DNA of 64,000 bases, taken from contig JAMXDE010000049.1 in the NCBI GenBank assembly GCA_026770025.1, positions 124,001 through 188,000 on the forward strand. Direction: 5' to 3'. The stretch is from Craspedostauros australis. Taxonomy: Eukaryota > Bacillariophyta > Bacillariophyceae > Mastogloiales > Achnanthaceae. The notes beneath the pieces were generated by a model that had not been told where the DNA came from, searched no databases, and was given only the letters and a program-made list of their open reading frames with translations. Shown piece after piece: positions 11,001 through 22,378 of this stretch (position 1 is the stretch's first letter; each line of letters starts with the position of its first letter). The translations under genes and the position numbers were made by a program.

Positions 11001-12762
11001 ACGCATGTACATCTCGACACAGCTGGATGCTTGAGGTTGAATGGAGTCCAATGGCGTCAAAGCTTCCTGTTGCTTGCGCAAGGCCACCACAACATTGCTC
11101 CAACACTCTTTCCAACACCAACAATCATACACTTTTCAAAGGATCTCTGCCCATTGAATGTAGAGGAAAGATCCCAACCTGGATGCCAATGCCGGAACTT
11201 GTACAAGGATGGATGATCTTCATGGATGAATAGATGGGTGGGTGGGTCCTGTGCTGCGGCCAATGTGGCATGCCCACCACCAAAGCAGATGCCCCATGAG
11301 TGAAGTTGCCAAAGCTGCAATCTTGAATTCAACCCATATTGCAGGCCACAGTGGTGACTGTGACCGACAGCAGCGTGTTTACGCCATTGTAATCAGCATT
11401 GTCATTTTTGTTATTGGTTTGCTGTGATGTGCGCATGTGTTGCATATGGCCGGTGTGCCAAGTATTGTGTACATTTGTAGCGTGAGCTCATCCTGCTAGC
11501 GAGCACAGACCTGTGGGTACTTGTACTCGACGACAGCACCGATGCCATTGTCGATCTTGATGCCGATGTTGGTGTTGTTGTTTTCTGGTGTCACACAAAG
11601 ACCCAGAATCTCACTCACAACTGTGTTCACAAAGTCACAGCCGACGACATGATACCAAAACGGATACTACCGACAGAAGTATCTCAACAGCCAACTGCTG
11701 TGTCACCGTTCACATCAAAGGGATACTTCTGTCCTTGTTTTGTTGGGATTTTGTAGAAAACAATTTTGTCAATTTTGCGTATGTATTGGTACTATTTGGG
11801 TAGTACTATTATTAAGCGACAACAATACTGAGCATACTATAGTACCATCGCAACGATATCATGAACGTATCTGTCGGAATCGTCGTTCTGTTACGACAAT
11901 GAAGTTTGTCGCCTCGAGACACTCAAACGGAGATACTGCACGAAAGAATAATTACAGTTTATTTGCTCAATACGTGATTTCTGAGAAAGTGTCAAAGTTC
12001 CACAATTCCTCGTGCGAAACCAACCACACAATCCCACCGCCTCTGTCAGCGTCCACAACGAGAATCGATCCGACACGGAACAGATCGTCTGCGTCACACG
12101 GTTCCAAATGAGAACCCCAAGCGCAACAAAGCTTGGGAAAATTGACCCAAACTCCCCTCAATTCACCCTTCAATGGGATGGCTTGCTCGTAGAAGTGATA
12201 AAGTCTAAGCTATTTGATTGGCTGGGGTCGCCGGCCATGCCAAAAAATAGCCACTCGAACCCCTCTAATGGGAACGAGGACACGTCGTCTTTCTGCAGAT
12301 TCCGATCGCCACAGAGTGCTCAACACGAGCCATGGGTGTGAATGGCGTGATGGATTCGGTTCTCCTTCGGAGAGGCTCGGTTCCACTCCGCAGTTGCGCT
12401 TGCAAATGCGATGAGAGCGATGCGGTAGCAAGTGGCTCCGCAGATAGATGGCAAGAGAACGCTGCCCACAAGAGAGGTAGTTCGTAGTACGGACATGCCC
12501 ATGGACATGCCCATTTCCTCCGTTGCAGTACTACTACTTTACTGTTCTCTTCCATTGTCCACTTCCGTGCACTTGTTTGTGCGCATTCCTGTGCATGTTG
12601 GTTCGTATAGAGTGATACTATGCTAGTATAATATGATAGTGATATTGTGATGCTCTATTCCAGTGTGCTATGAGTATTACCCAATGCTACTCGTATGCTC
12701 CTATACTCCTATGCTACTCGTATGATATGTGCTGCAAGTATTATATTCTATTATATAATAGA
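8071..12762. other. Long intergenic region (4.7 kb)
   Basis: No gene can be supported. From about 9200 to 10150 the sequence is unusually CA-rich, with CATGCC and CAACA strings, and carries an ATG-started 153-codon frame at 9224-9685 that resembles nothing I know; it could be a decayed repeat or retroelement but has no recognisable motif. Around 12620-12760, just past the stop of the minus-strand gene, there are repeated TACTCGTATG and CTCCTATACTC strings and an AT-rich palindrome. Confidence 0.45.
12748..12761. repeat. Perfect AT-rich palindrome at a gene end
   Basis: CTATTATATAATAG is a perfect 14-base palindrome. It lies one base past the TGA stop (12763-12765) of the minus-strand gene. 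It may act in 3'-end formation or may simply be one of several AT palindromes found at gene boundaries here. Confidence 0.6.
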
Positions 12763-14010
12763 TCATGCTGCGATTGGGACGTTTCTCTTGTTGCCTGCGA
12801 GAAGCCCCTTGATATGCGATGCGCTGATCCTCTTCTTCTTGATGGGAGAGAGGACGTCGGCAAAGCGGAACCTGCTTCCCTTGCTGCTGTTGGGTGTCGC
12901 TGTTGTGTGCGTGTCTGTGACTGCTGTGGTTGGAGGGGACATGAGGATAGCGTGGTGCAGAGGTGGTGTTCTCATGTGCGAGAGGACCTTGCTGAATGGC
13001 GACTTGTGCGTGCGCTGGTGCTCCTTGAGCGGTGTGCCTGTGCCCGTTGCCGATGATGGCGTGGTGGGTGGAAGCATGAAGGGGTGAGGCGACTTGCGAG
13101 GCAGGATCTTGCCCAGCGGCCGAGAGGAAGGCGGTGTGGCATCGACTGGCGTGATTGGCAGAGGGATGCGGAGGGAGGGCCTTGATCGCATGGAAGGAGT
13201 GGAGCAGAGGGCGGCGTCCGAGATGGGAGACGATGGGGAAGGGCTGAAGACGGCGGATTGCATGTTGCTGTGGCTGCCTACGTTGCTGTTGTTGAGCTCG
13301 GTGCTTCCGTCGCAATCATCGTGCAGATCGAGGATGTCCATGCAATCATCGACGACGCTCTGGAGGTGCTGCAGCCGCTTCTGCTGCGACAGGCGCCTTC
13401 TTCGGTGCTCCTGGTGGCACTCCTGACGCTGCTGCTGCAGCTGCACGTGGTGGTCCATGGCCGCGAGCAGGATGGCGCGCGTGAGACAGGGCTGCGTGTG
13501 CTTGGTGTAGACCTTGGCGATGGTGACGGGGAAGTTGACGCTCTCCTCGCCCTGCACGGACTGCTCCTCGAGGACGGCTGCCTTGGAGAGATGGCGGCTC
13601 CGGATGCAGCTGTTGTGGAAGGCAGCGCGCGAGGACCCGGCCGTTCGGGACTCCAGGCCCCTCTGCATCGCCATTCTGCCGCCGTCGATGCGACGCACGC
13701 AGCGCTCCACGTTGTCCCGGATGCGCTTGCGCTCCTGCTGGGTGAACCAGCTCATTTCCAATTCCTTCTTGGTGTAGTCCTTGTAGTGCAGAGTCACGCG
13801 TCCTCTCACCAGAGCATCGAATCTCACTTGCTTCTGTGGTCTCTGCTGTCTCTGCTGTTGTGTTGTTCCCATGGTTGCTCTGTTGCTACCGTGGCTACTA
13901 CTACTGCTACTGCTTGTTGTTGATGTTGTGGATGTTGTGGACGCTATCGATGAAGTGGAAGTATTGTAAGTCTTGGTAGGGGAGCACATGCTGCTGGTAT
14001 GTCTCGCCAT
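12763..14010 (-). CDS. Diatom-type RGLE-family protein, copy 1
   Basis: A 415-residue predicted protein read on the minus strand from the ATG at 14010. After a Ser/Thr-rich start there is an ordered module at about residues 58-189: KQVRFD, then a tyrosine-containing K-Y-T-xx-E segment, SWF at 87-89, RGLESRT at 117-123, AVLEEQ at 145-150 and IAKVYT at 164-169. The same landmarks in the same order occur in the protein at 61766-62710, so the two are paralogues. The second half is low complexity, rich in Pro and Ser. It has no signal peptide or membrane segment and is probably intracellular. I believe this module is common among diatom hypothetical proteins; its function is unknown. A 221-codon open frame on the opposite strand is a shadow. 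Confidence 0.8.
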   Translation of the reverse strand: MARHTSSMCSPTKTYNTSTSSIASTTSTTSTTSSSSSSSHGSNRATMGTTQQQRQQRPQKQVRFDALVRGRVTLHYKDYTKKELEMSWFTQQERKRIRDNVERCVRRIDGGRMAMQRGLESRTAGSSRAAFHNSCIRSRHLSKAAVLEEQSVQGEESVNFPVTIAKVYTKHTQPCLTRAILLAAMDHHVQLQQQRQECHQEHRRRRLSQQKRLQHLQSVVDDCMDILDLHDDCDGSTELNNSNVGSHSNMQSAVFSPSPSSPISDAALCSTPSMRSRPSLRIPLPITPVDATPPSSRPLGKILPRKSPHPFMLPPTTPSSATGTGTPLKEHQRTHKSPFSKVLSHMRTPPLHHAILMSPPTTAVTDTHTTATPNSSKGSRFRFADVLSPIKKKRISASHIKGLLAGNKRNVPIAA

Positions 14011-17000
14011 CTTGTCTTTGCTTCTATTCTTGCTATGCTTGTTATGCTTGTTATGCTTGCTATTGTTATATTACGCTCCAGAGTGGGTAGAGTTGGGGCT
14101 GTTGTTGGGATTATGGGGATGGTTGCGAGAGTTGCGACGGATGCGAGGGTTGTGGTAACTGTGGTAACTGTGGTGGGATGAGCTTCAGCCTGTCTTTGTG
14201 GAGAGATGCACTTTCTGAGGCTGTGATTGATTGTGATGGTGGTTGTGATGGTTGGTGCAGAGCCGGTGATGTGGCGATGTGACGGACCTGGCTGACGGGC
14301 TTGTTGTGCTGTTGTGCTCCAAACACCGCACTTCGCGTCCTCGTGTTTTGGTGAGCTGGTGTGGACTGTGCCAACCCCCCTGCCGTGTTCTTCCTCGCGT
14401 TGCTTCAACAGGGATGCAAACGGTGTCGTGGTACAACAGAACTCACGTTTCAATTCCGTTGCACCGCCGTGTTGTTCCGCGTTCTCTCTTCCACGCGTGA
14501 TGGCAATCTTCCATCATCTGCGCTGGTTTTTCCTTCATTTCGCACTCGGATGCGCACAGCACCACAGATCCTACGCGTTGCCCAGTACGTGGAATGCCGT
14601 GCTCGCGAACCTCGCGTGTGATAAGCGCTTTCTCCGCACCGTGACTCACACGCGAACGAGTGGATTCGAACAGCCTTTCTCCGTCGTTCTGTCTGAATCA
14701 GGTGAGGATTCGGCTTCGTGGAACATGCCAACAGGTCTTGCCTTTTGGATGACTCAGACAAATCCTTTGTTTGCACCGGCACTCATCGGGCCTCAACAGC
14801 GCTTCGCCAAAATGTCCATTGGGTATGTATTGCCATCATCCGCAATTCGTCCGCGTGTCGCTTTACGACTAACATTCAATTGCCCACGTCTGCCTCGCCC
14901 AATCAAGGTCCCTTCATCGAAGGTTCTCTCTTTGTCCTAACATGTCCAGCATAAATAGTCCCATCTCCAAAGGTTCAATCACGGAGGGGCTATGTTCCAC
15001 ACTTATACGACCATCAAATATCATCAGTTCCGCCTCTTTGCTCTCTCACAAATCGCGGGATGCCCAAACCCCAAGGGCCAAACCCAACACACAACAATGT
15101 TCTCAATCACGTTGATACGAGCTACCGGTGAAGGACGACCTATCGAGACACCAGCAATCAGCCTTGCTTTGCCATTGGAGAGTACATACTCTGGACTGCA
15201 CTCTACTCACGTGCATCTCCATGGTGCCAACCAATCCCAGCCTCCAGTCCAACAGTAGAACAACTCCAACCTGCTGTTATCTGCTATCCACGACCTTCAG
15301 TGAGGAGCATGCACAAATGAGTACGCAGGTGCAAGAGCAGGAGCAGGAGCACTCTCAGCCCGCGCTGTGGAGAACGGAGAGAGTTGGCGCCCACCCTACG
15401 ACTACAGAGTACAGTACATGGCTCGTAGTAGGACGAGATGCGAGCGGAGAGTAGTCGGACTTGCACTCGATGTCATGTTCCTCGGTTCATCTGTCACACG
15501 TGCCGCAAGTGTGCAAACAGCCTGTGCGCATCATTGTTCGCATGGTATGGTATGTTACGGTTTCGTTTGGTGCGTACCATACACGCGGGCGAACCATGAA
15601 TATCCTCAGATTCATCAGACCTCTCACGTTTTCATCCACATCTCAAAGAACAGCATCGCTACCACCGGCAGGCCTGAGGATGCAACTTCATCGTCCAGGG
15701 TGTCATGACGATCTGGTTTTGTTGTTCCCGTCGGATGACGAGCTACAAGCCATTGTATTGATGCTGCTGTCGCATCCGACCACAGCACTCTGGACTGCGA
15801 TCCATAATCTACCTTTCTCTTCTCTTTTCTTCTCGACTCGTATCCTGCCTACCACTTCGTACGCATCGCCGAGTATCCAACAGCCGCACCATCATCTTGA
15901 ACCGAGTTGCCATCATCTCGCCAGCATCTCGCCAGCATCTCGCCACTGACAATTCCCGGCATTCAGCGTGCTGACCATGTCACGATGAATCGTCTTGCTC
16001 GACGAGCTCTCAGGAGAGAGTGAGCGCTCTCCTCTCCTCTGCTTTCGCACGGATTGAAACCAAGTCTGCGAGCCCTTCGTCACTTTCGTTGCTGCAATCG
16101 AACGTCTCTCATGGCCGATGGTATAATACCACACAACAATGCAAGTCTGGATCCGCTCCCCCTTTCTGGCCAGGAGAGCGTGAAGTGTCGGTAAGGAGGA
16201 ATCACTCTCGCAACATTGCTCCAGGGTCTATCAGAGGTTACCCCGACAGCCGGGATGAGAATGACACGGACACACAGTACGGCTCGTCATGTGCCGCCCC
16301 CTGATCTGCCGTTCATTCCGTCTCCATCGCAAATTACATCCACACCGAACACTGTGGCGAAGGCAGACGGAAGGCACAGAACCCCCCATGATCCATCGCT
16401 ACCCCATCGCTCTGCCGTGCGGGAACTATTTCCACTTTTCTATCTGCCGACCACAAGTTCTTCGTACTCATGCTGAAGCTCGTACGACTATTCATAGCTC
16501 AGACCACCGCAGAGAGCGGCTCTGCCATCAATGCGAACGGCTTCTCCACCAACAATCCAAAGATGGGTGTCAATGTCAATTCGTCAATGTCAATGTCAAT
16601 TCCAATGACAGAACGTGGTGTCAACAACAGCCTCAAGATCTATTATTGGCTGTTTGGTCGAAGCAGCTGACGAAACGACCATCGCATCAACGCGCGTTCT
16701 GGACGAGTCTGTCGAACAGAGACAGGGAGAGAGGAGAAGAAGAAGAAGCAAACCATCAGTACGCAGAACAAAGAAGGCGTCTTCCTTTGCTTGGTCTCCA
16801 AATGGAGTATTAGGGAACGATCACAGTCGCGACCTTTGCGAGAACAGGGATGGGCGAGAGAATGCGATGTGCTGAAGAGCGACCGAGAGGGTGCGAACCG
16901 CCTCACCCTCTGTCTCTCCGTGGGCAAAGCACAAGCGTTGCCTTGGACCAAAACGATGTTGACACTCCGATACCCATCACGCTTTCTCCTCTTGTCGGAT

Positions 17001-18887
17001 CCACCATTGGTTCCTGTCTTGTCCAGACAAGCGGCCTAGCCTGAACCATCAACTTTGGTTTTCTTTCTCGCCCTCCTCTCCCTCCCTCTCTGCTACGAGC
17101 CATGCAGTTGTTCGTATTCTCGTATTGCATGGTACGTGTCTGGCTTGCACCAACCAACGTCTCGGCCTTTGTCACTTCAAGAGATCTTGCGACGCGTATC
17201 AACCTTGACATCTGTTGTCGATGAGAGGCTTTGGACGTGCAGAACAACATGTCCTCGCTGTGGTACGACAATTCATCGCAGCAGCGGCACTTGCACCAGT
17301 GGCATGATTCTACTGGTATCTTCGGACCGGATGGGTCAGCAATCATGGGGCGATGGGGCCGCCGTACGACCTACAAGAAGGCACCTCTTCTCCCTTGCTT
17401 CCTCCACTCATGCAATAATACCTATTGAAGTAGAATGCCGTCTCGCTCTCTGGCTTTTCGTGCCGAACTTTGCCCACACTAGCTGCATCCGATCACATTC
17501 ATGACATAGGTCGTATAAAAGATCGTACCAAACATAGATCGTGCTCGAGAACTGTCACGCTCCGCTTCCGTCTTGTGGCCACTTGTTCTCTCGGTTCCAT
17601 TCAGGATCAAGCGGCCAAGATGGCCTCCCTGACACTATCGGAAGGGGAAGAGTGCAGAGATTCAACCAGTCGTTCACCAATCAACCAACCAAGACCAACC
17701 GAAGAACAGCAACAAGGAGTAGCTCGTATGCTGCAGCGGTGACACCAACGCAGGGGCACAATCATCCACGCGCTCCTCAACGAATAATCCATGGGCGGAT
17801 TGCACCTTTGCTTCCTCCAGGGAGCCCCGAGTAAAGCTCACCTCTGTCCCTTTTCCTCCGAGACACTCGCGTGGAACACTGATGCTTGTGGATGAAAGAA
17901 GGGTCTTGCGCCTTCGTTCTCTGTCTCTCTCGAGACAGGAGGATACACATCTCGCGTTGCGGAACATTGACATGGATGGAGAGGAAGGAATATCCACACA
18001 CACACGCACGCAAGGACACAGCTGTATCCGACTCAAGTCCACCTCACCCCGCTCCAGACACATTCTTTGGCATGTTCTGCGGATGCAACTTCGCGGCAAA
18101 CCAAGCTCTGCCAATACCTGATTTGTTCAATACTTGTATCGAAGCCGTATGTTACATAGGAGTACAACAATGACACCACGCCACCAAACAGTACGTATGT
18201 GTTGAACGCTACTATGTTGCACCTTTGTATTGCAGCTCGTACGGTGGTAGTACGTCTCTGTGGTCGCGCTCGTTGGTATGGCCACAAGCGCGCCAGAATG
18301 GAGAGAGTCTGCGCGCGTGCGTGCGCGTGACGGGAGAGAAACCAAACGACACTCCGGGTATGGATGGGAGACAATAGCGAGATGTACGAATCAACTTCAT
18401 TCGTTCCCTGCTCTTCTGTTCAAGAACATGCGGTGCATTCAGGTACCAAAAACGACTTGCGCCGCTCTGGGTTGAACGCGGCATGCTCTGTCATTCGTTC
18501 CTATCACATTGCGGTGTACCGTGGCTTCCTCGTTCACACAATCGCCTATGCGCGGCGAGTGACCCGATTTGGTTTGTCTTGTCCGTGTGTGCTCGTAGAT
18601 GGTACTGTCGGAGCTGTTGGTGCTCTTCCTTGTTGAATCGGCCAGGTCTGGTCGATTTATTGTCTTGCCAGTAACACTCTGTCTTGTTCCGTCGCAGTTC
18701 GTCGTTGCGCCAGTCTTCATTCTCACGATTGCATGATTGAATGATTCCGTGATTGCGTGGCACCCTGCGTTGGGTCTGTCAGGCATGATACCCGGCTTTC
18801 CTTCTTCAACGCGTCTGCGCTCGTCCATCTCGGACAGCCAACGTCGGTGCAAGCAGACGACAAAAAGACGCGGACGCAGTGAAACGC
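14011..18887. other. Long intergenic region (4.9 kb)
   Basis: No gene is supported. Several open frames of 100-200 codons occur on both strands, for example an ATG at 14500 opening 147 codons with a hydrophobic start, but none carries a recognisable motif. The segment next to 18887 should contain the 3' untranslated region of selenoprotein T, where a SECIS element is expected; I did not find a convincing one by eye in 18420-18887. Confidence 0.45.
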
Positions 18888-20154
18888 CTACGCCTTCTGC
18901 ACCAGTTTCAAACCTGCATCAACAAGGCTGGTGATGAGCTCCCCGCGTTGTGGGAATCTCCTCATGGCCAGCTTGCTGTAGATGACAATATCATCGTCAA
19001 GGATGATCTCGAAGGCACCCGTGACCATGTACTTGGAAATCATCTGCGGCAGGATGAGGTAGAGCACGATGGCGATCTGCACGGCGTTCTTGGATACCCC
19101 TTCGTACCACGCTGGCGCTCCCGGCATTCCGAACATGCGGAAGATCGCGGTGGGGCCAACGACGAAGAACGCGATGCCCGCGAGCTGCAGACCGCTGAGG
19201 ATCTTGGAGATGAGCTCGATGATGGGAGGTGGGGGATAGTTACTCCCCGTGATGTCCTCGTCGCGCAACTCTGGAAACTGCGATTGCAAGAACCGCTTGG
19301 TCTCGATGAAGTTGCGCTGCATGCCTCAGCTGATGCAGAACTGCACGTGCACGCGATGCTGGACATCATCCACAGGCGGTTGCTGTTGCTGTTGCAGTTC
19401 TGGCTGCTGCTGACCCATCTCTTGCGACACCGCTTCTTGCACGTCCTGCATTGATGGTGCGGACAAGATGTAATGTAATGTAATATTATAGATGCAGTGA
19501 CGCAGGATCGTATTATGCACCATAGCAAAGTATGACATCGCATGGTATGGCATAGTGTGGCAGTGTTGAGTTGATTGGCGTAATAGTCATGTTGATCATG
19601 TTGCTCACGGTGAGAATGCGGAAGTCGAATGCAATGCATGGTGTTCTATAACATAATTGATCGAATAATAGGTCAAATAATAGGTCATGCACGCAGCAGA
19701 ATTGGCCGGATGGTGTCATTCCCACCGATCCGTCAATCTAGCTTGTGCATCATGCAGACAGATAGCGACGTATTTTAAGCCGAATGCACTTGTGCAAGTC
19801 CAAGCGAAGCACTCGAACTCTGTAGGGAATGGAGGAGTACATCCTTGGCGAGAGTATGCTCCGCACTACACTGTGTGCTCGCAATCCACAATGCTCTGAA
19901 GCAAACCACTTCTTGCTTCAGTAATACTCGTAGAGTACTGCATGTGCAGCACACCACACCACCACACACCACACTCCAACACAAGGATGCCTGAGACTCA
20001 CCTGCTCTTGGGCAAGGGCGAAGGGAAGCCCCGCCTTGCTGGTGCTGCCGATGTTGGCCATCCCGGACATGGCGATGAGGACGAAGGCGGCCAGCACGCA
20101 AAGGAAGCCCCTGCGTCCAACCAGCGGACGCCGCGCGCCTCCAAGGATGCCCAT
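18888..20154 (-). CDS. Selenoprotein T (SelT), two exons, UGA-encoded Sec
   Basis: Read on the minus strand. Exon 1 is 20154-20002, with ATG in ACCATGG context, 51 codons and a hydrophobic signal/anchor FLCVLAAFVLIAM. Exon 2 is 19445-18888. The intron 20001-19446 starts GTGAGT and ends GCAG, phase 0. The product is 236 residues including selenocysteine. The redox motif is C88-I-S-U91, with U encoded by an in-frame TGA at 19328-19326; the frame continues 145 codons beyond it (G plus 144 residues) to a TAG. Downstream residues match SelT: an NYPPPP segment, a hydrophobic hairpin, FGMPGAP and STGAFEI-like TGAFEIILDDD. SelT is a thioredoxin-like oxidoreductase of the ER membrane. A Gln-rich insert (QQQPELQQQQQ) precedes the motif and makes it longer than the usual ~195 residues. 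Exon 2 is very secure, exon 1 fairly so. No SECIS element was located. Confidence 0.88.
19326..19328 (-). other. Selenocysteine codon (in-frame TGA)
   Basis: On the minus strand the codons read TGC ATC AGC TGA GGC ATG, i.e. C-I-S-U-G-M. This places TGA exactly where SelT proteins have Sec in CxxU. Reading it as a stop would leave a C-terminal frame of strong SelT similarity without a redox motif. Confidence 0.88.
19446..20001 (-). other. Intron of selenoprotein T
   Basis: A 556-base intron with GTGAGT donor and ATGCAG acceptor, phase 0. It contains AT-rich stretches (TAATGTAATGTAATATTATAG) but no other gene that I can see. Confidence 0.65.
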
Positions 20155-20767
20155 GGTCCAAAGTTCCCAGCCGATCACGCGATGGATGCTGGTCGTGATT
20201 CGGAAGTGTTGCGCAATCGAACCAGTTATTGGCTGTTGCGGTTGCCTGCTCCGTTGTTGTTGGCTCCGATGCGTCGGTCGTTGTGGGGAGGTGCGGTCTT
20301 CGCTTGCGCAGGTCTTTCCTCTTGTGACTTTGTTCCGTCGCATGTGGAATTCTCGCCATGGTCACTTCGTTTTCGCCATCGTTGCAGTTCTTTCGTTTTC
20401 GGCTGGCGTTCGGTGCCCCAACATAGATACGCTTTACATAGTATATCTATGTATAGTACTATACTATCGGATACCATAGTCCGATACTATTTTGGTACCA
20501 TTGATGCCACACTTTCTCCAGAGAATTTGACCAAGAACACGTGAGAGCGCATCTTTGTTCGTTTCTTCCTTTCTCTGAATCTCGTTGCTGTTTGTTGCTG
20601 TGCACAGCTTCGTGTTCTGTGAGGCGGAAAAAGTATCTTTGTGTCCAGACGGGCGAATTGATGTTTGTTGACCATCGCACTGCGTGGAGAAGGACAAAGT
20701 TACGAGCATGCATGCGTTGATTTCCTATAATCACATCAGAGAAGATGTTGTTCGACATAATTGAAAC

Positions 20768-20781
20768 TGTCCCATAAGACA
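20768..20781. promoter_or_regulatory. Near-palindromic 14-mer TGTCCCATAAGACA
   Basis: Exact match to the TGTCNNATAAGACA consensus shared with 27738 and 45261. It lies 614 bases upstream of the selenoprotein T start and about 1.6 kb upstream of the His-rich gene. The regulatory role is inferred. Confidence 0.45.
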
Positions 20782-22245
20782 TCATAGCGACATATACAAT
20801 ATGCTCCCAAGATACGGCTCAGAAAGCGCGTTTCGCGGTATCAACTTTTGAGACAGATGTGGCGCGCAAAAAGCAGTATTGGATGGCCTTTTCGCCCCAA
20901 GATTGTGTCGCAAAGTACTTGGGTAGCGCCGATCAAGTGCTGACCGAGGGGAAGACAAACACCTTTCGTCGATTTGTGGCACCCAAGACAACTGCGGTGG
21001 GCGGAACCAAAGAATGGCGGCGGAGTTGGGTTGCGACTCTTCGTGCACATGTGCGTGGTGGTGATCTGGCAAGACAAGAAGAGACAAACGACAAGGGCAA
21101 CAGGAACAACAAGAGGAACAAGACAAATCACAAAAGAGAGCCAAGAGAGGAAGAGCCCTGAGGCAGGGATCCATCCACAAACCACGTCGAGGCGCAAAGT
21201 GCATCAAGAGGCAAAGCCGCGAGCGGAAAGGAGGGAAGGCCCGAAGCCGGGAGTGGGAGTAGCGGCAGCAGGAGTACGTTCCTTCCTTTGCCTTCTGATG
21301 GATTACATTGTACCATACCAGCGCGATACTATACTTGCTTGCATGGGCATTTGCTTGGCATGTGCATCTGCTTGATGAGCATGCTTCAAGGTGCCGGATG
21401 CTGCGGAAGCTGCTGCGAATGGTGCGGAGGCAGGCAGCAACCTGCTGGAGACGCTGACATCGCAAACCGTGATTTCGCGTTTCCCCGCATCATTCATGCC
21501 TTCGCCTCTTGCCTGCTGGCTTCCATGCAGGGCTGGCTTGGTTGCTTGCCCACCAAGCAATCGCTGCGGCTGTTCGCCCACGCTCTCCATCATGGGTATC
21601 CCACCGAGGGATGCTTGAGTGGTCAAGAGCAACAGCAAGAACGTGCCTGTCCCAGATCCTCACAAAGCCAGGCGAAGTTCTCGAATTCCCTCATGATGCT
21701 CTGCTCTGCATACTCCTCCCAACAGTACAACTATCGATGCACGCCTGAAATCGCGCCAACATCCATGACGTGCTTCGCGTCATCACTTTCAACGCATCCA
21801 TATCATCACAATACATGACACATGATACACTTCAATCAACTAACGCTGGTTCTGTCTCTCTCTCTTTCTTTCTTTGTTTCTTTCTTCCCACGAACTGTAA
21901 CAAAACTTGGACAGAACCATACCACCGCATTGTGTTGCGCCATCACAGATTCAGTTCCACTCCTTCCAACACCGAAGGCCACTCAAAGTCTAGTCGTCTG
22001 GATGACAGGGTGTGGTTGACTTCACATCCCACATACCACAGACAACTTCCACATACCATACTCCCTCTGTCGCAAACTAGAGGACTCTGCTCTGCTCCGC
22101 TTCACTCTTGGAGCCTCACACTGCCAGTTCCAACCGATCGTATCTGCAGCGGCGCAAGATTGGACGGCAAAGCATAGGCGATCACGTACTCGTACAAGGA
22201 CTCAACTTGCGGCGTAACGGAATTATCCCATTTCTCTACCAGTGC

Positions 22246-22274
22246 TGAGTTGGAGTTGGAGTTGGAGTTGAAGT
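22246..22274 (+). repeat. GGAGTT hexamer tandem repeat
   Basis: About four tandem copies of GAGTTG about 105 bases upstream of the ATG at 22379. It lies in the probable 5' untranslated or promoter region of the His-rich gene. Confidence 0.7.
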
Positions 22275-22378
22275 GCTTCAGAACGCAAAACAGTACCCGG
22301 CCATACTATTATATACTCTACTATACTCTGTCAAGGACGACAAGAAGGAAGAGCAATCGATCAATCAATCGACCAACC

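Larger units (their letters stand above)
20155..22378. other. Intergenic region between divergent genes
   Basis: No gene is supported. Features are an imperfect inverted repeat around 20462-20493 (TATCGGA and TCCGATA arms), a TGTCCCATAAGACA site at 20768 and a GGAGTT tandem repeat at 22246-22274. A 20883-21161 open frame rich in Lys/Asn/Arg is probably chance. The region should hold the promoters of SelT (minus) and the His-rich gene (plus). Confidence 0.45.

Noticed and set aside
13258-13923. 221-codon plus-strand frame
   Set aside because: Antisense shadow of the RGLE-family gene, which has recognisable homology on the minus strand.
14655-14760. GTTCGAATCC on the minus strand, resembling a tRNA B box
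   Set aside because: No A box upstream and the T stem does not pair.
14314-14940. Open frame with ATG at 14500 and a hydrophobic start
   Set aside because: 147 codons without any motif, in a region with several overlapping frames of similar length; not distinguishable from chance.
18420-18887. Candidate SECIS stems such as ATGACAGAGCATGCCGC...GCGGCG on the minus strand
   Set aside because: Lacks the required GA on the 3' side and the proper helix length; not convincing enough to annotate.
20883-21161. Lys/Asn/Arg-rich short frame
   Set aside because: No family resemblance; composition follows local purine-rich DNA; the opposite strand is open too.
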